A DNA stretch of 64,000 nucleotides from Parasponia andersonii (Eukaryota; Streptophyta; Magnoliopsida; Rosales; Cannabaceae): positions 757,614-821,613 of the forward strand of contig JXTB01000027.1 in assembly GCA_002914805.1 (NCBI GenBank), read 5' to 3'. Below the pieces are notes generated by a model. The model saw nothing but the letters and a program-made list of their open reading frames with translations. It searched no databases and had not been told where the DNA came from. The translations under genes were made by a program, and so were the position numbers. Shown in pieces: positions 46,797 through 58,236 of the stretch; within the stretch, counting starts at the first letter, position 1; each line of letters begins with the position of its first letter.

Positions 46797-48304
46797 TGAT
46801 AAGTGTATTTTACACTTATCTTTACTATCCTTTTGAGTTTAAAAATTGCTCGTCTTTGAGCTCCTTTTACTTGTTTTGTTGTTTTTTATGCATATTTAAG
46901 ATGAGATATCATTGAGCAAAGAATTGTATTTTCTAGAGTTAAATTAGAGGTAAATCAAGTCATTTAGGTGACAAACTCGAATAGAAACAAGAGAAGACTA
47001 GTGATAGAGCTTTCAGAGTAAAGATTAAAAGTCAAATCGGTGCCATAACATCACAGGGAATTTGGCATTGTAGCTCCAATATGGCATTGTAGTCTTAAAA
47101 CCATGGGGCTACAGTGCTAATTTGGTGAGGTCGTAGCCCCAAATCCATGGGTCCGTAGCCCTATTTACATGATGCCACGATGCCAATTTGTGGCACGGCA
47201 GTGCCATGTCTATGGTGTCGCAACCTCGATCTCATAGCACCACAGTGCCACCATTTGGCACTGCAACGCCATCCTTATGCTAGCTTTGGCGCCATAGCAC
47301 CAAAAAATTGTAGAAAACTCAGAATTGATTCGTGAAGCTCTTCTATTTAACTCCTCTTTCACTCATCTGAATGAGAGGATAAAAACCCTAGCAACCAAAA
47401 GGTTTTAAAGCTACTCTAAGGAAGAAAACAACACCAAGGAGGGGATCGAAGAAGGAGAAATTAGATTAGAAGCTTCAAAAGAGTTTTTTTTTATCTATTA
47501 CTCTTTCTCTCCTTTATTTTCTACAAATGAATATGTATCATCCTTGTGATATTTGTTTTGGTTCATTTTATATGAATATGAGCTAAACTTCAATTCTAGG
47601 GAGGTAATTGAACCTCTAATGTAATCCAACTATTTGATTTTCCTCAATTGTTCTTGATATCTATTGGTGATTTGATTGTTTTATCTTGAGCTTAATGCAT
47701 CTATTTACTTGGCCACTAAATAGACTTATGTTGTGAAACTTATATAAACTTTGGTAAGGGAATTCATGTTTAGACATACATAGAACATCATAAGATCGTC
47801 TAGTATAGGGTGAGTTTAGATAGAATAGGAATATACTTATACGACTTGTGCAACCTTGTATGAGAATTACCAAACATAATGAATCTAATTAATTTATGTT
47901 AGAAGTAATATATTAGCTTGACTAGATATTTTCAATTATGTCTTGAAAAGGAGATTGTAAATATATTAGGATTCTCGGTTGTTAACTCTAAATGGATAAT
48001 TGAACTATGAGAAAAACTAATAGTTAGAGGAGTTAGAGTGTCCCTAGGTTCCTTACTATTACATTAAGAACTATCTTCGATTCCTTAATTTTTATTTTAA
48101 CTCTTACATTTTACTTTGTAATTTACTTTTTTTAATTCTTATTGGAAACCATCAATTATTGTTGTTTGGATAAATTAGAAACTAGATTCGATTAGTAGTT
48201 AGTTTTTGTGAATTAAGTACTTTCCATGAGATCGACACTATCTTACTCTATATTACATGTTGCGACTTGTATACTTGTGATTGTGTATTAGAAATAGCCC
48301 AACA
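46797..48304 (+). repeat. 3' LTR of Athila/Tat-like element
   Basis: Starts TGATAAGTGTATTTTACAC directly after a purine-rich AGTTTGAGGGAACT, a familiar start for this lineage, and ends near CCCAACA at 48304 after ACTTGTGATTGTG. Shares long stretches with 33578-35193. The upstream internal region shows the usual TTAGGGACAATGCAAACTTTAAG phrase. Confidence 0.72.
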
Positions 48305-48719
48305 TAAGTTATTCTTGACCTGGAGTAATAAATAAGATCTTTATCAAATGAGATGAATTTTATTGAAACATGTACTGAATAGAGAAGTTTTGGCAAAATG
48401 GTAGTTATGTTGATACCTATAAATATAAATAAAAACTATATATTATTCAACAGTCATAGAAACCACAAGCGAAAAATAAATTATATGAACCGCAACCAAA
48501 ATAAAGCATTGTATTTGCTTCCCTAAAATGGGTTTTCTCTATCAATTTTGATATAGTCCTCGTATTTCAACAATTGATGATAATACAATTCGCACTTAAG
48601 TTTATGACATAAGTATTCCATCATCTGGGTATTGACATTAGTAACTGGCTTGTCGAACGTCAAAAACTTAGCATACTTGGTGACAAACATACTAAAGTTT
48701 CTCTGAAAAGTAGCAAAGT
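48305..48719. other. Spacer with unidentified coding relic on minus strand
   Basis: Lies between the gypsy LTR end and the LTR of family A copy 2. On the minus strand, 48719 to about 48525 is open for about 65 codons, with KYAKFLTFDKPVTNVNTQMM and KCELYYHQLLKYEDYIKI, then a stop. I do not recognise the family. It has no start of its own and may be a fragment of an older gene or element cut by the LTR insertion. Confidence 0.4.
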
Positions 48720-50022
48720 TGTTAGGTCCAAAAGTTTGGCATTCTAAATGGAAAAATTTTGAGAACTCAAGTTGATAAAAAAGTTAGAGATATTGTTACA
48801 ACAAGTCTGAAGTTGTTACAACAAGTATTGTTCTATAACAAACAAAAATTTATATTTTTCTTTTTATGGAAACCTTTTAGAATGTACATAAATATGCTTT
48901 ATTTCTATATTTGATGATTCTGGTAATAATATTGGTAAAATATAAATGAAATTTCATGTATAGCTATATAGGATATTTTCCTATCAATTTTCAATCAATT
49001 TCTTTTATATTTATCATATATATTATTGATTGTTTCCTTATTCTTTTGTCTTTAAGTGATATATGATTGCCTCTTATTAATTAATAAATTTGGAAAGGTT
49101 TTTTAAAGTGAATTCATAAGAATTTTTATCCTTAATTATTACTAGATATTTTCTCATCAATTAATTAAGTTTCCATTAGTTAATTGATTTAATTTGTTGA
49201 GTTGTTGTGATCAGATTTCTTGATATGTTGCATCAGCTTCAGATTTTTGAGGGAAAATTAGTTAATTTTCTTAAATCTTGGCATTTAATTAATATTGATT
49301 GAGATATGAGATTTTAGATTAATCATCAATCTTTGGCAGGTTAATTGAAGATTTCCAACTGGCCAATTTATGTCCAAACCGAATCAAATGAGCAATCATG
49401 AATCTGGACACTTTTCTAGTAATTGTTTATAAAGTTGTTGTAATAACTTTCTAGCAGATTACAACAATTATAGAAAGATTTTAATTTAATTCTTTCTTTT
49501 TTTGATTTAAGCCAATTCACACTACAATGGATGACCATGGAAGCTGAAATTCACCAGTAAAAGCTTTGCCACTCCAAGGAATTTCCACGCACTTTATTAA
49601 GAAAAATATACTTAGAGAAAGCTTTTATTTGTAAGGTAAAGAGCATATTTTATTGCCATTGTGAGACTTAAAGAGCTCTAGGGTTTTCTAAGTACTTTGT
49701 TTGAGTGCATCTTGTTCTTTGGGAGAAAGAATAATACCCCTTCGGGAAGAGACAGATCTGGACCAATAAAGAGAGTTCATATGAGAAGAATCAATAAGAC
49801 GAAAGGAGCACACTAAATAAGATTGGTGAAGTTGTTACAACACATTGTGACAATTGAAAAGAAATAGTCTTTTATTGCATTAGTCAATTAGTGTTTATAA
49901 TTTTTGTACTTTACTAATTTCTTCAATCTCTCGATATGGCCTTGTGGAGTAGGAGAGGCATGAACCATGTTAAAAATATCTTGTGTTCATAATTTATTTT
50001 CTGGTTCTTGTTGCAATATATG
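48720..50022 (+). repeat. LTR of family A copy 2, left part
   Basis: Aligns with 25477 to about 26640. Includes TTGTTACAACAA at 48793 and again at 48813. Ends at the insertion point of S(+); its last five bases ATATG are duplicated at 58143-58147. Confidence 0.87.
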
Positions 50023-51348
50023 TGTTGACCTATGCGGCTTCCAATCTTCTCTTATTTTGATAATAACAAACATATGATTTAGTTACTAATAATTGGCTTG
50101 AGTTTGTAGTTATGAAGTTGAGAAAGAAATTAATAAAACTCAAGAAATGAAGTTCTCAAATAAAGCACCATTGATAAACCTCGAAGGATGAAGATGAATG
50201 TGAAGAATCAAGATTCAAGACCAAGTCTAAATAGGTTAAAATTTATTTCCTAGTCTTGTACTTGATTTATTGCATTGCACAAAATATTCTCTTTGATATG
50301 GCTCAAAAATCTTTCAAATAATTTTTCAAACAAATCTTCAAAGAATTAGCTAAATTTTAAATCTATTGATAGTTTGAAAATAAAGGTACATTTTCTTAAA
50401 GTTAAAAATGTTTTAGAAAAAGGAAGTTTTAAAAAAGACCAAATTAGTTCAAAGAAACAAAAAAAAAAACCCTTTGTTTCTGACTGATTTTGGTCGACCA
50501 GGCTTGTCAAACAAAATGAAGGCCAAAAATAGCCGTTGGAGCTGAATTGGCATTCCGAACTCCAAAGGCTAGTTTTTTGGTTGACCAAAAATATTTTTGG
50601 TCGACCAAAATTTTAGCAGTAAAATACCAACGGTCAAAAACGGCTAGTTTTTGAAGATATCTTTAAATAGAGCCAAGTTTGATGACTTAAAAAGAGAGAA
50701 TACGAACCCATATTGATATCTAATCAGTTTCTAAGTGCAAAAGCTCTCTTTTACTTAACTATAACTTTCAAATCTATTTGAGCTATTCCTAGAGCATCAT
50801 TTGTGCATTGTTCTCAAATCACCTAAGCTTATATTATATTATTTCTTTGAGAGTTGATTCTTTGAGTGAGTGTTCACTTGTATTTTGATAAAAACATTAT
50901 TGAGAGGTGAGGTTGGCACCGGAGTCATAAATAACCCAGTATAGGTGAGGTTGACACCGGATTCTAAACAATCCGTGGTTAGGCGTAATAGAGTCAGATT
51001 TAAGACTATTGTAAAGACGTGGGTGTGCCTAAGAAGAAAGCACTCTGGATTGTAGAAGGGGTCGGTCAAGCCCATAATTGATCCGATAGTAGAAAGCTCT
51101 AAGCAAATTGCGAAGAGTTGGGGACGTAGGCAAACCGTCGTGTTTGTCGAACCTCGTAAAAATAGCATTTGTATCTCTCTATCCCTATCACTTTAATTTA
51201 TTTACTTTGATATTGTGCTTATTTATTTGTTATTTTTACTTGTCCCATTCATTATTTACTCAATCTTGTTACTTTATTCAAAAAAGTTTGTAAAAGTCTT
51301 AAAAACTCAATTCACCCCCCTCTTGGGTTAGCTATTCTTAAGACAACA
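50023..51348 (+). repeat. 5' LTR of S(+)
   Basis: 1326 bp, TGTTGACCTATG to AAGACAACA. Palindromic TTTTGGTCGACCAAAA at 50595-50610, preceded by the variant TTTTTTGGTTGACCAAAAA. A TATA-like TTTAAATA is near 50663. Two copies of GTGAGGTTG(G/A)CACCGGA lie near 50907 and 50945. Confidence 0.93.
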
Positions 51349-51350
51349 AT

Positions 51351-51362
51351 TGATATCAGAGC
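51351..51362 (+). promoter_or_regulatory. Primer-binding site of S(+)
   Basis: TGATATCAGAGC, two bases after the 5' LTR, one base from the initiator-Met tRNA complement. Confidence 0.87.
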
Positions 51363-51399
51363 TTGGTGCTCAATTTTCTAAAACTTAACTATATTTGAG

Positions 51400-52995
51400 A
51401 TGGCTAATCCAAGCTACTTTTCTTTTCAATATGAGGGGTTGTCACTTTTTAAACCACTTTTCTTTAATGGAAATGATTTCAACTATTAGAGAAGTCGTAT
51501 GGACACTTATCTTAGATTCATAGATTTTGATTTATGGTATATTGTCACTAGAGGTCCATTGAAAATGACAAAGATTGTTAATGGAGTTGAAGTAGAAAAA
51601 GATATTGAGGAATATGAAGAAAAGGATAAAATGTCTTTTACCAAAAATGGAAAAGCTAGAAACATTCTTATATGTGGTCTAGATAGGAATGTATACAATA
51701 TTGTTGAAAAAGCTAAGGATGCTCATGAATTGTGGAATATGCTTGAAGTGTCATATCAAGGAACTAATTCTATGAAGGAAACGAGAATTAATATTTTCAC
51801 AAGAAACTATGAGTTATTCAAAATGGAAAAAGATGAATCTATTTCTCAAATGTTTACTAGATTTACCTCAATCATTAACTCACTTGGTGCTTTAGGAAAA
51901 ACCTTTCCAAATGGTGAGTTGGTGAGTAAGATTATTAGAAACCTCCCTCAAGCATGTAGAAGCAAGGTGGTAGTTATTCAAGAAGCAAAGAACCTTAGCA
52001 AACTTACTCTTGAAGGACTTACGGGTTCCCTCATGACCCATGAAATTCTTATGAAAGAAATTAATGAAGATGAAGGAGAAGAAAAGAAAAAGAAAAGAAT
52101 CACTCTTAAAGCTGCCTTACAAGAAAGTAATGAGGAAGAAGAAGAATTCGCGGATAGTGAGCTAGAAGACCTTGCCTTACTTACTAAAAGGTACAAGAAG
52201 TACTTAAATTTCAAAAAGAACTTCAAGAAAAACATCAAAGGCAATCACTTTCGAGAGAAGAAAATGAAGGATGATCCCATCGCCAGCTTTGAATATAAGA
52301 AGCCGGGACATATGAAGAACAAATATCCTTTGAGAAGAAAAATGAAGAAGAAGGCAATAAAGGCCATTTGGGATGATAGTGAAGAAGAAGAGTCCAGTGG
52401 AGAAGAACAAGAAAAAATTGCCAACATGTGTTTCATGGCAATAGAAAATGAGGTAAGCTCACTTGAACCTAAAAGTAAATTTCATGATATTAGTGATACT
52501 AGTAGTGAGTTTAGTGATAGTGATTGTTATTTATCATATGAAAACTTATTGAGTGATTTCAATGATTTATACAAAAACTATGAAAAACTCATTTTCAAGA
52601 ACAATGCTCTTAAAAAGGAAATTCTTAGTTTGTCAAAAATAGTTGAAAAGTTTACCAAAGAAAAGGAAGTAAAATTACCTTGTAGTAGTTGTGATATTTT
52701 ATCAAAAGAAAACACTTCCTTAAATAACAAGATTTTTGACTTAATGAAAATTGTCCATAAATTTACAAATGGAAAGAAAAACTTTGACATGACGCTTGGT
52801 GGACAAAAATGTGTTTTTGATAAAGGAGGTATTGGGTACAAATCTTCTATAAAACAAAAATACCTCAAGAACTATTTTGTGAAAGCTAGTACAAGTGACA
52901 CAAAGCACACTTGCACTTATTGCAATCAAGATGGATATACTAGTTTTTTATGCTTTGTAAAGAAAAATGTATATTTTGATAGAAAATTAGCTTAG
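51400..52995 (+). pseudogene. gag of S(+) (one early stop)
   Basis: ATG at 51400 opens MANPSYFSFQYEGLSLFKP. Codon 30 (51487-51489) is TAG where relatives have Trp (NYWRSR). Beyond it the frame is open for 498 codons from the Met at 51499, ending 52995. It contains the gag helical core (DAHELWNMLEVSYQGTNSMK, ISQMFTRFTSIINSLGALGK), an acidic/lysine-rich linker and a coil. At the CCHC knuckle position (near 52286-52330) it reads SFEYKKPGHMKNKY: all three cysteines are lost while the His stays. Confidence 0.88.
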
Positions 52996-53089
52996 GTACT
53001 AAAAGAATCTAGAACTAGCACTCAAGGATCCAAATTAGTATGGTTACCAAAAATCAAAGTTTGATTCTTACTTGTAGGTACAAAAGAAG

Positions 53090-54298
53090 GACTTTTGGTT
53101 CTTAGATAGTGGTTGCTCCAAATACATAACCGGAGACTACTCCTTACTCTCATCATTCACAGAAAGAAGTGGAGGACATGTCACATTTGGAGACAAAGCT
53201 AAAGGCAAGATTTTGGGTATATGTAACATTGGTACTACATTCTCACCCATTATAGAAAATGTTTTACTTGTTGATAGTCTTAAACACAATTTGCTTAGTA
53301 TAAATCAACTTTGTGATAAAGATTATAGAGTCATTTTTGAGCCTTCCAAATGCTTGATTGAGGATACTTTTTCAAAAGAAATTATTTTTGAAGGAGAAAG
53401 AAAAGACAATGTTTACACTATTGATATTCAAAATATTTTAGTCAAGATAAATGTTTTTCGGCTTTAAAAGATGATTCTTAGCTTTGGCATAGAAGACTTG
53501 GACATGCTATCATAAATACTATTTCTAAGTTTTCAAAGAAAAAGTGGTTTACCGAGTTTACTCTTTGAAAAAGACAAGGTCTGTGATGTATGCCAATTTG
53601 GAAAACAAATAAAAAGCTCTTTTAAATCCAAAAATGCCATTACTACTTCTAGACCCTTGCAACTACTTCACATGGATCTATTTGGACCATCAAGAGTAGC
53701 TAGTCTTGGTGGAAAACATTATGCCTTTGTGCTAGTTGATGATTTTTCAAGATTAACTTGGGTTCTATTTATTGCTCATAAAAACGATGTTTTAAATGTA
53801 CTTACTATTTTTTGTAAGAAAGTGCAAAATGAAAAAGGCTACACTATCATATCTTTTAGAAGTGATCATTGTGGTGAGTTTGAAAATGATGAAATGGAAG
53901 CTTTTTGCTATAAAAATGGCTTTAATCATAATTTTTCTACTCCTAGAACTCCACAACAAAATGGAGTTGTAGAAAGAAAGAATATAACCTTACAAGAAAT
54001 GGCACAAAGCATGCTAAATTAAAATGATTTACCAAAATATTTTTGAGCCGAAGCGGTAAGTACCGTTTGTTATATTGTGAATAAAGTTATGATAAGGCCA
54101 ATCTTGAACAAGACACCTTATAAGTTTTGGAAAGTTAGAAAACCGAACATTGGTTATTTAAAATTTTTTAGTTGTAAATATTTTATTTTGAATACTAAAG
54201 ATAATTTGGATAAATTTGATTCAAAATCTAATGTTGGTATTTTTCTTGGATATTTACTACTAGTAAGGCTTATAGAGTTTTCAACAAAAGAACATTGA
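53090..54298 (+). pseudogene. Protease and integrase of S(+) (broken)
   Basis: Protease active site FLDSGCSKYITGD with Asp codon 53105-53107, continuing open at 53213-53467. The zinc-binding pre-integrase part has a frameshift near 53470-53560. The integrase core is open at 53657-54022 with the three catalytic residues in LLHMDLFGPS, FRSDHCGEF and QNGVVERKN. The C-terminal part is at 54077-54298 with SNVGIFLGY. A stop at 54020 divides core and C-terminus. Confidence 0.86.
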
Positions 54299-54639
54299 TA
54301 GTAGAAGAATCAATGCATATTATTTTTTATGAATCTAACACTCTCCATGAGGGGAGAAATATAGATGGCGATGATGTTTTAGGTTTGGAACAAAGCTTAA
54401 CGAATTAAATGTCAAAGAAAAATCAAATGAAGAAGAGGACATCTAACTACAACAAGACAAAAGTCTTAAGGAAGAAAGATGTGACAATGGTAATATTCTA
54501 ACTATTCCTCAAGATTTAAAATTTAGTCATGCTCATCCTAAAGACCAAATTCTAAGTGATCCCTTACAAGGTATCACAACTAGAGCAGCACTTAGAAATA
54601 TTTGCAACAACTTAGCTTTCCTTTCTCAAATTGAACCAA

Positions 54640-56113
54640 AAAATTTTAAAGATGTCGAAAAAGATGAATTTTGGATTTTAGCAATGTAAGAGGAACTAAA
54701 TCAATTTGAAAGAAGTGATGTATGAGAATTAGTTCCAAGACCTAGTGATCATTCGGTTATTGGAACAAAATAGGTCTTTATAAACAAATTAGATGAGCAA
54801 GGGGTGATTGTGCGAAACAAGGCTAGATTAGTGGCCCAAGGTTTCAATCAAGAAGAAAGTATCGATTATGAAGAAACCTTTGCACCCAAAGCTATGTTGG
54901 AATCCATTAGAATGCTCTTAGCATTTGCATGCCATAAGAATTTTATTCTTTACCAAATGGATGTTAAGAGTGCATTTTTAAATGGATATATTTTAGAAGA
55001 AGTTTATGTAGCCCAACCCGCCGGTTTTTAAAATCATAAGTATCCGAATCATGTTTACAAATTGAAAAAGGCTTTATATGGTCTAAAACAAGCTCCTAGA
55101 GCTTGGTATGATAGATTAAAAAACTTTTTGATTTCAATTAAGTTTTCAATTGGAAAAGCAGATACTACACTTTTTATTAAAATGAAATGGTTGGACATGA
55201 TAATTGTACAAATCTATGTTGACGATATTATATTTGGAGCCACTGATATTTATCTATGTGAAGAATTCTCTAAGTGCATGCATAGTGAATTTGAGATGAG
55301 TATGATAGGAGAATTGAACTTCTTCCTTGGGCTTCAAATAAAACAATCCAAAGAAGAAATCTTCATCAATCAAGCAAAGTACATCAAAGAGCTACTCAAG
55401 AAGTTTGATCTTGAATATTCAAAACCAATGAAGACACCAATGAGCTCGTCAATCAAGCTTGACAAAGATGAAAGTTGTAAAGTGGTAGATATTACTAAAT
55501 ATCGAGGTAAGATTGGATCCTTACTTTATCTTACCGCTAGTAGACCAGATATCATGTTTAGTATTTATCTATGTACTAGATATCAACCTAATCCTAAAGA
55601 ATCCCATCTTAGTGCAGTTAAACGTATTTTAAAATATTTGCATGGTACTATGAATATAGGATTATGGTATCCTAAAGGCACACACTTTAATATCTTAAGT
55701 TATTCGGATGCGGATTTTGCCGGATACAAAACTGATCGAAAGAGCACAAGTGGTACTTGTCACTTTTTGGAATACTCACTAGTTTCTTGTTTAGCAAGAA
55801 ACAAAATTCAATTTCTCTTTCCACCACCAAAGTAGAGTATATATCTGCGGCTAGATGTTGTGCACAAATTCTTTGGATGAAACAAATTCTTTTAGATTTT
55901 GGTATAAAATTTACACATGTGCCTATTAAATGTGATAACACTAGTGCTATAAGCATATCTAAAAATTCTATTTTGCATTCACGAGCTAAGCACATTAATA
56001 AAAGACACCATTTCCTTCTTGATCACATGCAAAAAGGTGATGTTTCTCTTGAATTTGTCTCCAATGAAAAACAATTAGCGGATATTTTTACAAAACCTCT
56101 TAGTGAAGAATGA
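54640..56113 (+). pseudogene. RT and RNase H of S(+) (broken)
   Basis: RT palm is open at 54804-55031 ([29 protein letters not shown]) and, after one stop near 55029, from 55062 for 257 codons, with the catalytic YVDD at 55215-55226. RNase H follows (YSDADFAGYKTDRKSTSGTC); a frameshift near 55800 moves it to the frame of 55757-56113 with KCDNTSAISISKNSI and LADIFTKPL. It would need few changes to read through, but as it stands it is defective. Confidence 0.88.
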
Positions 56114-56796
56114 TTTTGTATGATTAGAAGAGAACTTGGCATGCCTGGTTTTGATGAAATTTCCTAATTTTACTTTGTCATATTTTTTTTAATCTTTATG
56201 CTATCTCATTTTATTTGACCAAATCTTAAACTCTCAATTGATTCTTAAAAATTATGTTATTTTTGTGTGTTTTTGCCAAATCTGGAACTTTTCAGATTTT
56301 GGTCGACTAAACTTGGTTGACCAAAACTGATGGTTGCTTCAGAAATGCGAAGCTATGCTATTTTGCTGATTTTTAGATTTTGGTCAACCAAAACTATTCG
56401 TCACCCATTTTTCCAAGCGTGAGACAGTTTTTATGGTCTTTTCTTTGTTTTTCCTTTTATCTCTCTTACTCGAAACTCTTTTTATATGTCTTCTTATTTT
56501 GGATGATAGAATCTTGTGTGAGACTTATGCCTATCTTTTGTGACCTATTATTCTCACTATATTTCTCTTGGTGCTTTCAATTCTTTTTGCTGATTTCAAA
56601 GGGGAAGAAATTTCATGATTTTTGTCGCTTAATGTATGCATAAATTGAGGTAAAAAGGGGGAGATTTTTTTTAATTTTCCATGTATATGTTGAGGGGGAG
56701 TTTCTAAAAATAATGGTAAGGTCGTGTATACTAATTAAATTGTATCATTATTTTTATCTCAAAAATCAATGTTTATCATCATCAAAAAGGGGAGAT
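56114..56796 (+). other. Non-coding 3' region of S(+) with multiple polypurine tracts
   Basis: Between the RNase H stop and the 3' LTR. Holds AAAAAGGGGGAGAT at 56652-56665, GAGGGGGAG at 56692-56700 and AAAAAGGGGAGAT at 56784-56796, the last directly before the LTR. TTTTGGTCGACTAAA and TTGGTTGACCAAAA occur near 56297-56325. No env-like frame is present. Confidence 0.8.
56784..56796 (+). promoter_or_regulatory. Polypurine tract of S(+) next to 3' LTR
   Basis: AAAAAGGGGAGAT abuts TGTTGACC of the 3' LTR. Confidence 0.87.
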
Positions 56797-58142
56797 TGTT
56801 GACCTATATGACTTTCATTCTTATCTTATTTTGATAATAACAAATATGTGATTTAGTTACTAATAATTGGCTTGAGTTTGTAGTTATGAAGTTGAAAAAG
56901 AAATTGATAAAACTCAAGAAATGAAGTTCTCAGATAGAGCATCATTGATAAACCTCGAAGGATGAAGATGAATGTGAAGAATCAAGATTCAAGACCAAGT
57001 CTAAATAAGTTAAAAAAATTTTCCTAGTCTTGTACTTGATTTATTGCATTGCACAAAATATTCTCTTTGAAATAACTCAAAAATCTTTCAAATGATTTTT
57101 CAAACGATCTTCAAAGAATTAGCTAAACTTTAAATCCATTGATTGTTTGAAAATAAATACCATTTCTAATCTAGCCTAAACATTCTCAAAAGTACATTTT
57201 CTTAAAGTAAAAATATTTTTGGAAAAAGGAAGTTTTAAAAATGAACAAATTAGTTCAAAGAAAAAAAAAACCCTTTGTTTCTGACTAATTTTGGTCGACC
57301 TGGCTTGGTCACCAAAATGAAGGCCAAAAATGGCCATTAGTGCTGAACTGGCATTCCGAACTCCAACGGTTTGTTTTTTGGTCGACCAAAAATATTTCTG
57401 GTCGACCAAAATTTTGGCAGCAAAATACCAACAGTCGAAAATGGCTAGTTTTTAAAGATGCCTTTAAATATAGCCAAGTTTGATGACTTAAAAAGAGAGA
57501 ATACGAACCTATATTGATATCCAATCAGTTTCTAAGTGTAAAAGCTCTCTATTACTCAACTATAACTTTCAAATCTATTTGAGCTATTCCTAGAGCATCA
57601 TTTGTGCATTGTTCTCAAATAACCTAAGCTTATATTGTATTATTTCTTTGAGAGATCATTCTTTGAATGAGTGTTCACTTGTATTTTCATAAAAATATTA
57701 TTGAGAGGTGATGTTGGCACCGGAGTCATAAACAGCCCGGTATAGGTGAGGTTGACACCGGATTCTAAACAATCTGTGGTTAGGTGTAATAGCACTGGAT
57801 TCAAGACTATTGTAAAAGTGTGGGTGTGCCTAAGAAGAAATCACTCCGGATTGTACAAGGGGTCGGTCAAGCCCATAATCTTGATCCGATAGTGGAAAGC
57901 TCTAAGCAAATTACGGAGAGCCGAGGATGTAGGCAAACCGTCGAATCTCGTAAAAATAGCGTTTGCATCTCTCTATCCCTATCTCTTTAATTTATTTACT
58001 TTGATATTATGCTTATTTATTTGTTGTTTTTACTTGTCCTATTCGTTATTTACTCAATCTTGTTACTTTATCTAAAAAAGTTTGTAAAAGTCTTAAAAAC
58101 TCAATTCACCTCCCTCTTGGGTTAGCTATTCTTGGGAGAACA
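56797..58142 (+). repeat. 3' LTR of S(+)
   Basis: 1346 bp, TGTTGACCTATATG to GGGAGAACA. The perfect 18-bp palindrome TTTTTGGTCGACCAAAAA is at 57375-57392, with a second GGTCGACCAAAA directly after. TATA-like TTTAAATA near 57464. It has about 35 bp near 57160 that the 5' LTR lacks. Confidence 0.93.
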
Positions 58143-58236
58143 ATATGCACTCATTGTTGTAACAACTTTTAATTCATGTATTACAATATAATTATTAATT
58201 ATTAAATTAATCAATTAAATTAATTTATTACAATAT
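58143..58236 (+). repeat. LTR of family A copy 2, short right part
   Basis: Begins with the ATATG duplication and continues the LTR (CACTCATTGTTGTAACAAC, compare 26643). It stops before the LTR end; the next bases match gag at about 26960 of copy 1. The LTR terminus, primer-binding site and gag start are deleted. Confidence 0.75.

Larger units (their letters stand above)
44117..48304 (+). mobile_element. Athila/Tat-like Ty3/gypsy element, 3' part
   Basis: Contains the end of a protease-like domain joined directly to the end of integrase, a long non-coding 3' region with two polypurine-type stretches, and a 3' LTR. The 5' LTR, gag and RT are absent. The left edge coincides with the outer end of the S(-) LTR. 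Confidence 0.75.
50023..58142 (+). mobile_element. Full-length Sirevirus-like copia element S(+)
   Basis: 8120 bp with both LTRs, primer-binding site, gag, protease, integrase, RT, RNase H and several polypurine tracts, flanked by perfect ATATG duplications (50018-50022 and 58143-58147). Gag is nearly intact; pol has several breaks. It is inserted in the LTR of family A copy 2, so it is younger than that copy. The two LTRs differ at many positions, including an insertion of about 35 bp in the 3' LTR (near 57160), so it is not recent. Confidence 0.95.

Noticed and set aside
56380-56643. Hydrophobic 87-codon frame after S(+) RNase H as an envelope protein
   Set aside because: Phe/Leu-rich AT-driven frame with no resemblance to the env-like pieces of S(-); not conserved there.
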